Positions 6,339 through 12,990 of a DNA stretch of 12,990 bases are shown piece after piece. Every line of letters starts with the position of its first letter. Position 1 is the stretch's first letter. The notes under the pieces are model-generated. The model was given only the letters and a program-made list of their open reading frames with translations, was not told the origin of the DNA and searched no databases. Origin of the DNA: Spirochaetota bacterium (GTDB lineage Bacteria; Spirochaetota; UBA4802; JAFGJZ01); the NCBI GenBank assembly GCA_023396615.1, contig JAEWVM010000017.1, positions 1-12,990 of the forward strand, in the 5' to 3' direction. The position numbers were made by a program, and so were the translations under genes.

Positions 6339-7064
6339 ATGAAAATACTTTTAACAAATGATGACGGAATTGATGCTTTGGGAATTAATTCTCTATTCGA
6401 AACACTCTCAATACATCATGAAGTTTACATGATAGCCCCTGATAGACAACGAAGTGCCTGTTCCAACGCTATTACAATTCATGACACGGTTAAACTTAGG
6501 AAAACCGATTCTCGAAAGTATTCGCTTTCAGGGTTTCCAGCTGATTGTGTCAATTTCGGTCTTTGTTCAGGAATTTTCCCAGAACCTGATCTTGTAATTT
6601 CCGGCATTAATCACGGCCCAAACATGGGGGATGATATATATTTTTCAGGAACTGTCGCTGGCGCGCGCGCAGGCTATATCCATTTCCGTAGCGCCATTGC
6701 AGCTTCTTTTGAATCATTTACTGATTTCAGCCTGATCTCAAATGCTTCAGAATTTATCCGGGATTTCGCAGAAGAAAAAATTCAAAACGAAAGTTCAAAT
6801 TTCTTTTTTAATATCAATTATCCTTCAATTGCCAAAAACGCAATAAAGGGAGTCAAACTCACCCAATTGGGAAAACGTAAATATGTTGACCGGTATGATT
6901 TCGTTTTAGAAAATTCTGAATTCAAGGAATACCGCCTAGAAGGAATCGTTGACTCTATCCATAAAGAAGGTTCTGATGTTACAGAATTATCAAAGGGTTA
7001 TATTTCAATAACGCCTCTTCATCTGGACACGACCGATTATACATATTTTAAAAGGGCACAATGA
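6339..7064 (+). CDS. surE: 5'/3'-nucleotidase SurE
   Basis: SurE is a cytoplasmic, metal-dependent phosphatase that removes phosphate from nucleoside monophosphates and some other substrates. It was first linked to stationary-phase survival. From the ATG at 6339 the protein has 241 residues and begins MKILLTNDDGIDALG, exactly where family members begin. Metal ligands D8 and D9, S39 in APDRQRSACS and N95 in SGINHGPNMG fall at the positions known from Thermotoga SurE. GTVAGARAG is also conserved. An in-frame ATG at 6312 would add nine residues (about 250 in total), but it precedes the TATAAT at 6324, so it would not be in a message from that promoter. Neither start has a good ribosome-binding site. 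The stop overlaps the TPR gene start (ATGA), so the two are probably translationally coupled. Confidence 0.94.
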   Translation: MKILLTNDDGIDALGINSLFETLSIHHEVYMIAPDRQRSACSNAITIHDTVKLRKTDSRKYSLSGFPADCVNFGLCSGIFPEPDLVISGINHGPNMGDDIYFSGTVAGARAGYIHFRSAIAASFESFTDFSLISNASEFIRDFAEEKIQNESSNFFFNINYPSIAKNAIKGVKLTQLGKRKYVDRYDFVLENSEFKEYRLEGIVDSIHKEGSDVTELSKGYISITPLHLDTTDYTYFKRAQ

Positions 7065-7753
7065 CATCGGCAGAAATTTCAGAAAAAATCAATACACTTA
7101 TAAATTCTTCATCCGGAAAAATCAGATCCGGTGATATTGACGGAGCTATTGGGGATTTAAAATCTGCAGAATGCCTTGATCCCGAAAATGCAGTTGTGCT
7201 CAGAAACATTGCCTCGGTATATGCAAAAGACGGTCTTTTCAGAACAGCAATAGAATATTGCGACAAAATTGAAAAACTCAATTCCGGATACATTGATATC
7301 CATCAAATTAAAAAACTTAAGGCTTTTTCTCTTTCAATGATTAACAACTTTGAACCGGCCGAAAAAATAATCAATGAAGTTCTTGCTTCCTTTCCGGCAG
7401 ATAGTCAGTCCCTAGGCATGCTTGGATATATTTACGATAAAACGAATAAACGCAAGGAAGCTTTAGAATGTTATAAAAAAATCATTTCAAATGACAGATC
7501 GAATACTACTGCACTTAACAGCATAGCTTTCCTGATGGCTGAATTAGGTTCCGATCTTAATGCAGCTCTAAGTTTCGCAAAAAAAGCTCTTGAAAACAAC
7601 AGAGACAATCCTGCATATCTTGATACAATCGGCTATGTTTATTTACGCCGTGGAGAAACCGAAATGGCTAAAAAATATCTCAAAGCCGCTTTTGAAAAAT
7701 TGCCCGATAATGAAGAAATCAAATCTCACCTGAATGAACTTTTGAAACTTTAA
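7061..7753 (+). CDS. TPR repeat protein
   Basis: This 230-residue protein is made almost wholly of tetratricopeptide repeats, helical pairs that form a protein-binding solenoid. Clear units are around residues 23-56 (AIGDLKSAECLDPENA), 93-126, 128-160 and 163-200 (AKKALENNRDNPAYLDTIGY, then TEMAKKYLKAA). There is no signal peptide or membrane segment, so it is probably a cytoplasmic scaffold or adaptor. Its ATG overlaps the surE stop, and an AAAGGG site lies just upstream inside surE. It may therefore act with SurE or simply share its expression; the partner cannot be read from sequence. The gene ends 22 bases before a strong hairpin. Confidence 0.88.
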   Translation: MTSAEISEKINTLINSSSGKIRSGDIDGAIGDLKSAECLDPENAVVLRNIASVYAKDGLFRTAIEYCDKIEKLNSGYIDIHQIKKLKAFSLSMINNFEPAEKIINEVLASFPADSQSLGMLGYIYDKTNKRKEALECYKKIISNDRSNTTALNSIAFLMAELGSDLNAALSFAKKALENNRDNPAYLDTIGYVYLRRGETEMAKKYLKAAFEKLPDNEEIKSHLNELLKL

Positions 7754-7775
7754 ACAATTCCAGTTTGCCGCAGAT

Positions 7776-7818
7776 TTTTAATATACAGACGGAATGAAAA
7801 ACCGCCTGTATATTAAAA
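7776..7818. terminator. Hairpin between convergent genes, candidate bidirectional terminator
   Basis: Bases 7776-7788 pair with 7806-7818 (13 perfect pairs). After one A-C mismatch, three more pairs (7790-7792 with 7802-7804) close a 9-base loop. It fills the gap between the TPR stop (7753) and the stop of the large minus-strand gene (7822), the natural place for a shared terminator. The T-run is on the wrong side for both directions (arms begin TTTT and end AAAA), so it is not a standard U-tract terminator. It may instead stop exonucleases or work with Rho. Confidence 0.45.
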
Positions 7819-7821
7819 GAA

Positions 7822-10800
7822 TTAAGACTTCCCATTTTCCGGTCTGATTATTTCTTTTATTCCATATGCCATATCAATATATTCTTTTGCGGGTCTGTCC
7901 CAGAAATAAACTGATTTTTCTGCATTTTTTCGCGCCTGATAAATTACTTCATCACCCGAGTTTTTAAAAAATGCTGAAGCCCTTTCCATTGCATCATAAA
8001 ATGCTGTAGGATTAAAATCCGTAAAAAGAAATCCGTTACCCTCAATGCCGTTTCCTGTTTTTCTTACAGGAAACACGGTATCACGCAATCCGCCTGTCGC
8101 ACGCGCAAGAACTAAAGTTCCGCATACGAATGCCTCAATCTGAGAAATCCCTCCTGGTTCATTCATAGAAGGCATTAGAAATAAATCTGCAGATAGAAGA
8201 GGCACGCTTACTTCCTGAAATCCGATTGAAACACTCGCGTTTCTGCTATAGTATTGTCCAAGCATCCAAAGACCATGGGCAATCTCCTCTCCCTTTTCGT
8301 CTCCGCTTGAAACTCCGCCTCCGATAATTCCTTGCCATCCCAAAGTTCTGAATATGCCTTCAGACGCATTCAATAAAAGCTGAAATCCCTTCTGTTCGGT
8401 TATTCTATGTATCATCACAAACAATGGTTTTTCAAAATCTACATCAAGTCCTCTCTCAAACTGAAGCAGCATTTTATTCATGGCTCTTTCGGCAGTATAT
8501 CGCTTAATCTCATCAGTAATGGAATAAACATCATTCGGCGAAAGAAGTATTTCGGGATATTTTTTTTCAATTCTGTTCTTTAAGTCTTTATCATTTTTCA
8601 GATAATCAATAAATCTAGAGTAGTTTCTTCCAACAAAATCTACTCCGTCAAATTTCTTTTGAATACGCGACTTTAAATCACGCCCGACCGCATTGCTTAT
8701 TCCTTTAACGTTTGAAAGAATTCTTTCAAGACCGTCACACTGGTATTCTATCTGTTTTGCATATGAAGGACTCACTGTAACGACCTTATCCGCAAAACGG
8801 ATTCCAGAAGCCATACAGTTTATTCTGTCTGTATGAACAGGGTCCATGAATTCGTGAGCTCTCCAGTCAGGAAGGTTAAATAGACGAAAAACATCAAAAC
8901 CGCTTTCATATCTGGCATATGCATCAAAGTACTGCCATCCTCCATTATGAATGATATGGAAAAATGTAGTCTTATGAAAATTCGGATTAGAATTATAAAC
9001 GTGATCGCTTCTAACTATACCGTTAAAAGGCCCGATATAAGCGTCATTTGTAAATGTAAAATACGGTTTTAAACCGAATGTGCAAATAACCTCTGCGCAG
9101 GCTCTTGCGAATCCGACTCTATGTGTAATCTTCTCTGAACTTTTAACACCCCAATATAAGCCATCAAAAAGTTCATGATGATCGAGGAGAAAATATTTCA
9201 CTCCATCCACAACCGCAGAATGTACGCCGACCTCATAATCCGCATCAAGAATCTTAAAGCGTACATTTACTCCGGTATATTTAACACCGTATTTATCAGA
9301 TGCAGCTTTCATTTTTGCCGCAGATTTTGAATCACCGTTTCTATAATAAGGTGTAATTACATAAACTTCTTCTCCGTTCGATGAGAGTTCGCGAGGCAGC
9401 TCGAACACAACATTTGCAAGACCGCCGCTCTTTGAGAACGGATCAGCCTCGGCAGACATGAATACCCATGAACCTTTATTGTTATGGCTTATTATCGCCT
9501 TTCCGAGTTCAGAAAGTTTTTTGTCAACGTTTTCGGAAAGCTGAACAAACAGAGAATAAATCTCATTCTTGTCTTTGTAATTATTTATATGCATGTGAAA
9601 AAGAATGCGCTTAATACCAAGTTCGAGATAGTGCCTTTCGTTTTCCCAGAATGCCGGTATAAGATTCTCGGAAATATATTTTGAGAGAGTACTATAATCC
9701 GAACAGTTTGAAGCAAATTCATTAAACGCAAAATTTGAAGGGAAGACCGAGTTGCGTGAAATTGAACAAAGCCTGTAAAATGAATCTTTGAGAAAATCAA
9801 TATAACATTCACCGATATTTTCTGTTTTCTCAAAGCGCAGGAATTTTGCTCTCTGCGTATAAGATACCACTATATTGATTCTCGAAGTTTTCAACTCACG
9901 TCCAGTGTAGTAATTATAGTGCCCTGTAATCGGAGAATACAGCGGATCAACTACACGGTAAAAAGCTTCATCTTCAATAGGAAGATTCTGATTATCAAAC
10001 TGAAGCGTTGCACTCTGATTCGAATCGGCAAAATTAAAAGCAGCAACCCAGATATTCTTACCGCTGATTTCGGCCTTTACTGCAGCTGCAACCATGTTGT
10101 TATTTGCCCAAATAAGGTGGCCCTTCCCGCGTACGTTGCGGTGAAAAGAGTAAAGCTCCCTGTAATATCTTTCAATGCCCCTGTTTGAATTTGATTCGAA
10201 CTGATTCCAGTTTACATAAATATTATCAAGATAAACTTTCCAGCCCTCGCCTTCCGCGCCGCCCTCATAGTCCATGATAATATTGCTTAGAAAGCTTATC
10301 AGCCCGGCGGCAGCCTTTAAGCCGCGGTCGCCGAAAGTATTCATCGCACGGCGCTCATCATGATTTCCGAGAATACCTACAAGCTCTGTACCCTTGCACA
10401 AAACTGAAGGATAGTAATTATCATAGATGTGATATATCTCGCGAACATCACTTTTCCCGTGAATAATATTTTCCGACACCTTGAACAATGTCGAATTATA
10501 CGGAATAATACCTGAACGCGAAAGAAAGCGTTCATGGCCCCAGAAACATTCCGCTATATTAATAAAAAAGTTTTTCTTTTTGCGTCTGACGGCTCTTTCG
10601 ACACGGAACATCATATACTGATGAACGGGAATAGCGATGGTATCGCGGCACTGGCTATCGAAATATCCAGTGGTAATAAAATGCTCATCCCATCTGTCAT
10701 TGACGATAATACGCCCTTCAACCATCTCTTCGGCAGTTCTTCTCTTACCGTACATATAAGGATAGTTGTTTTTCTTCATCATTATCGGAACGGCATGAGC

Positions 10801-12711
10801 CGAATCGAAACGTATGCCGTCAATGTCATATTCTTCAATGAGTCTGTCAACAGACCCGGCAAGCCACTCCCAGACTTCATAACGTCTGTAATTAAAAAGT
10901 TTACCGTCATCCCAGCTTCCGTAACGTCCGTCCGTTGAAGCTCTTGCTACAAGTTGACCATCACCGCCGTAACAGTAGACTACATCTTCTTTTTTAACTT
11001 CCTCGCTGTAACGGTTCAAATGAGGAATACAGTCAACAATTATCTTAATTCCAAGCTTATGGGCTTTTTTAATCAGTTCCTTAAATTCTTTGGAACCTCC
11101 GAGTGAAGGTTCGATTTCGTGCAGACTCATAGGAGAAAAAGGTGAAGGAGAAGTTGCACCAGCAGCCCAGTCCTGACGGTTTGTTCCCCGCTTGAATACT
11201 CCAAGCAGATAAAGTGAAGTTACATAATAACGTTCTTTTAAATCATCAAGATGATCGGCGATATCAGAAAATCTTCCAAGCCGAATTACCTCACCGTTCT
11301 CGTTATAAACAAGCCCAGGGTGACCTTTTTCGTCTTTCCAGTAAGTTCCCGTATGCCCGTGAATATCTACAAAAATCTCAAGACAGATTTCTCCGGCAAG
11401 ATCAGGAATAACATTGATTCTTCCGTTTAATCCTTCGCCTTCAACCCACTCAAAAGAAGATCCGTTTTTAAAAACAACGCAATAATCCCTGTGCCCGTAA
11501 TTTTCAAACCTGAGTTTTACACTTTTATGCGATTTTGTCTGATGTGCCGAAAGCGGAAAATCCTCATATGAAATTTCACTTTCTACAGGAAACTCGCTGT
11601 CGGATAGATTATTATATACTCTCAGAAAATAGTTTTCTATTTTATCCGAAAGATTAAATTCGAGTTCAAATTCTTCACCTGTTTTGGCGTTGTAGAAATT
11701 TTCAGCGAGAGGAGCATCATATTCTTTCGGAGAAAAAATACGCTCAAGAGCTATATTCGCACGATTTCTGATTTCGTGAAGATCGTGACCGGAGGCAGAT
11801 ACAAGAAGGCGGACAACTTCATGAAGATTTTTTCTTTCTCCATGCTTTTTATATATTCTTGCAAGACGTATAAGCTCTTCAATGCCTGAAAGATTTTTTT
11901 CATAATCAAAATTCATTTCATTCATTTTTTCACGTGCGTCAAGAAGCTCCAGAATATCCCCGCGCGTCTTTTCTGTAAACGGCGGAACTACATTCGAAAT
12001 TTCTGCGAGTTCGCCGATTTCCCGGTGCTCGGAAAAATCGATAACGCTTTCGACCAGATTATGAAGAAGCAGAGCGACTTCAGGCGGATAAACATCAATA
12101 TGGGCAAATCCCGTTTCTATGGCACGTTCTTCAACCATCAACAAAGAAACTAGTCCCTTGAATAGGGAATCATCTCCTCGCTTAAGGTACGAATCAACAG
12201 CATCAAACGTTTTTAAACCAAGGTACAATGTAGGAATTTCAAGCCAGAAAGGTCCCTGACCGACATGAGTGAAAACCGTCGTTTCACGTGAAATATGATA
12301 TACAGTAGGTTTTCCGGGAAGTTCTTTTACTATTACAAAACGTCTTCCCGGTAGAGTTTTAAAATCGTACGAAGCTAGAGCGCGGTGAAGAATAGATATT
12401 GCGTTTGTAACACGCTCGGTAAGACGGGCATCATTTGAAAGGCGGCTTCTCAAAGAGTAATCATTTTCAGCGAGTTCGTCAAAAGCTCTGTTTTTAATCG
12501 AGATAAAACTTGAAGTATAGACTTCATGATTCCCACCGGATTTCAGCGAATCTATTATTGCTGAATCCGCAAAAAAGGGATAAGCGCGTTTTTCATCAAA
12601 TGCCGCGGTTATTTCCTTTTTTACATATCTCGCTTTAACAAGTTCCTCATCCTGAATTCTGAATCTGCAAAGACCGCAGATTTCTTCACTCTTGTCGGTA
12701 AGCTGTGCCAC
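7822..12711 (-). CDS. GH13 alpha-amylase-family / GT5 glycogen synthase fusion protein
   Basis: This 1629-residue protein joins two alpha-glucan enzymes. Residues 1-340 are mainly helical and unassigned, with an early CGLC. About 341-447 is a beta-rich, Ig- or CBM-like domain. About 450-960 is a GH13 barrel plus C-terminal beta domain. Its nucleophile is D636 (GIRFDSAH), its acid/base E721 (IAECFW) and its third acid D785 (GNHDE). Region I, D560 in DCIPHLN, lacks the usual Asn-His. About 960-1079 is a helical linker. Residues 1080-1615 are a complete GT5 synthase with K1094 in KSGGLA, VSPSYA, R1436 and K1441 in HRITEQKG, and E1518 in EPGG. E1526 stands where E. coli GlgA has Tyr. GT5 extends alpha-1,4-glucan from ADP- or UDP-glucose. 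No signal peptide or membrane segment is seen, so it is probably cytoplasmic. The start is GTG with AAGGAGG five bases upstream. The domains are secure; the product glucan is unknown. Confidence 0.93.
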   Translation of the reverse strand: MAQLTDKSEEICGLCRFRIQDEELVKARYVKKEITAAFDEKRAYPFFADSAIIDSLKSGGNHEVYTSSFISIKNRAFDELAENDYSLRSRLSNDARLTERVTNAISILHRALASYDFKTLPGRRFVIVKELPGKPTVYHISRETTVFTHVGQGPFWLEIPTLYLGLKTFDAVDSYLKRGDDSLFKGLVSLLMVEERAIETGFAHIDVYPPEVALLLHNLVESVIDFSEHREIGELAEISNVVPPFTEKTRGDILELLDAREKMNEMNFDYEKNLSGIEELIRLARIYKKHGERKNLHEVVRLLVSASGHDLHEIRNRANIALERIFSPKEYDAPLAENFYNAKTGEEFELEFNLSDKIENYFLRVYNNLSDSEFPVESEISYEDFPLSAHQTKSHKSVKLRFENYGHRDYCVVFKNGSSFEWVEGEGLNGRINVIPDLAGEICLEIFVDIHGHTGTYWKDEKGHPGLVYNENGEVIRLGRFSDIADHLDDLKERYYVTSLYLLGVFKRGTNRQDWAAGATSPSPFSPMSLHEIEPSLGGSKEFKELIKKAHKLGIKIIVDCIPHLNRYSEEVKKEDVVYCYGGDGQLVARASTDGRYGSWDDGKLFNYRRYEVWEWLAGSVDRLIEEYDIDGIRFDSAHAVPIMMKKNNYPYMYGKRRTAEEMVEGRIIVNDRWDEHFITTGYFDSQCRDTIAIPVHQYMMFRVERAVRRKKKNFFINIAECFWGHERFLSRSGIIPYNSTLFKVSENIIHGKSDVREIYHIYDNYYPSVLCKGTELVGILGNHDERRAMNTFGDRGLKAAAGLISFLSNIIMDYEGGAEGEGWKVYLDNIYVNWNQFESNSNRGIERYYRELYSFHRNVRGKGHLIWANNNMVAAAVKAEISGKNIWVAAFNFADSNQSATLQFDNQNLPIEDEAFYRVVDPLYSPITGHYNYYTGRELKTSRINIVVSYTQRAKFLRFEKTENIGECYIDFLKDSFYRLCSISRNSVFPSNFAFNEFASNCSDYSTLSKYISENLIPAFWENERHYLELGIKRILFHMHINNYKDKNEIYSLFVQLSENVDKKLSELGKAIISHNNKGSWVFMSAEADPFSKSGGLANVVFELPRELSSNGEEVYVITPYYRNGDSKSAAKMKAASDKYGVKYTGVNVRFKILDADYEVGVHSAVVDGVKYFLLDHHELFDGLYWGVKSSEKITHRVGFARACAEVICTFGLKPYFTFTNDAYIGPFNGIVRSDHVYNSNPNFHKTTFFHIIHNGGWQYFDAYARYESGFDVFRLFNLPDWRAHEFMDPVHTDRINCMASGIRFADKVVTVSPSYAKQIEYQCDGLERILSNVKGISNAVGRDLKSRIQKKFDGVDFVGRNYSRFIDYLKNDKDLKNRIEKKYPEILLSPNDVYSITDEIKRYTAERAMNKMLLQFERGLDVDFEKPLFVMIHRITEQKGFQLLLNASEGIFRTLGWQGIIGGGVSSGDEKGEEIAHGLWMLGQYYSRNASVSIGFQEVSVPLLSADLFLMPSMNEPGGISQIEAFVCGTLVLARATGGLRDTVFPVRKTGNGIEGNGFLFTDFNPTAFYDAMERASAFFKNSGDEVIYQARKNAEKSVYFWDRPAKEYIDMAYGIKEIIRPENGKS

Positions 12712-12716
12712 GCCGT

Positions 12717-12723
12717 CCTCCTT
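12717..12723 (-). promoter_or_regulatory. Strong Shine-Dalgarno for the GTG-started fusion gene
   Basis: The minus strand reads AAGGAGG five bases before the GTG at 12711-12709. This near-perfect site fixes the otherwise doubtful non-ATG start. It begins one base after the stop of the upstream gene, implying a shared transcript. Confidence 0.8.
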
Positions 12724-12724
12724 G

Positions 12725-12990
12725 TTATTCTGAAATCACCTCAACAAGCTGTAGATAAGGAAACTTATTATACATCTCCAACGGTTTAAAAGAATATTCC
12801 AACTGCATGTTTTTGTTTATTTTATCAACGAAAAACGGAACCATTTTCCCTGGAACGACAAGAAATACCTGTTCAGTACCCTGACGGTCCGTCATCATAA
12901 CAACTTTTAAATCGCTGTCTTTAGATGAACACGACTTGATTGCCGGAGGAAGATTGAATACACGGACAGGATATGCTTTGCCATGATAGA
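12725..12990 (-). CDS. C-terminal 87 residues of an unrecognised protein (partial at window edge)
   Basis: An open frame enters from the window's right edge and ends with TAA at 12725-12727. The visible 87 residues run from YHGKAYPVRVFNLPP to LQLVEVISE, with mixed strand and helix character, no membrane segment and no motif I can name. It contains VVMMTDRQGTEQVFLVVPGK and PFFVDKINKN. Its stop is 13 bases from the GTG of the GH13-GT5 gene, with only that gene's ribosome-binding site between them, so the two are almost certainly co-transcribed. Its function cannot be inferred, but its position makes it a candidate partner in glucan metabolism. Confidence 0.75.
   Translation of the reverse strand, partial: YHGKAYPVRVFNLPPAIKSCSSKDSDLKVVMMTDRQGTEQVFLVVPGKMVPFFVDKINKNMQLEYSFKPLEMYNKFPYLQLVEVISE

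Noticed and set aside
9585..9833. Separate small gene within the linker of the GH13-GT5 gene
   Set aside because: It is an out-of-frame shadow on the same strand as the fusion gene, has no ribosome-binding site or recognisable motif, and the large frame is uninterrupted through it.
10534..10938. 134-residue plus-strand open frame opposite the GH13 region
   Set aside because: It is antisense to conserved GH13 motifs, with no start signal and no protein-like pattern.

Overview
The window looks like a chromosomal segment of a spirochaete, most likely Treponema-like. The best marker is FliM: its flagellar-switch sequence has the spirochaete form (LSQDEIDALLNA at the N-terminus, then an almost uninterrupted conserved core). 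Base composition is moderately AT-rich and even. Genes are tightly packed, with ATGA or TGATG stop/start overlaps. I see no rRNA, tRNA, CRISPR array, insertion sequence or phage gene. This reads as chromosomal housekeeping DNA, and its one outstanding item is a very large glucan-metabolism fusion protein.

Layout. Bases 1-342 are a gene-free, AT-rich leader with a long hairpin and a 16-bp palindrome. A plus-strand pair follows: the alanine-forming aminotransferase alaA and a DMT/EamA-type membrane transporter, overlapping by one base. The transporter gene converges on, and overlaps by 4 bases, a minus-strand cluster. In transcription order that cluster is a 152-aa putative tandem ribbon-helix-helix protein, an exported 305-aa protein, fliM, and a sigma-54-type activator with a degenerate receiver domain. 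From the divergent region at about 6233-6338, surE (survival nucleotidase) and a TPR protein run on the plus strand, overlapping by ATGA. A hairpin at 7776-7818 separates the TPR gene from a minus-strand 1629-aa gene. The 3' end of a further minus-strand gene lies just upstream of that gene and runs off the window edge.

How the genes may work together. The fliM cluster puts a flagellar switch component in one probable transcript with an exported protein, a likely DNA-binding protein and a phosphorylation-independent-looking sigma-54 activator, so a motility or envelope regulatory unit is a reasonable inference. The 1629-aa protein joins an unassigned N-terminal region, a beta-rich domain, a GH13 (alpha-amylase family) barrel with its catalytic triad present, a helical linker and a complete GT5 (glycogen/starch synthase) domain. 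The GH13-then-GT5 order is the one known from fungal alpha-1,3-glucan synthases, but here there is no signal peptide or membrane segment. This is the strongest candidate in the window for undescribed biochemistry.
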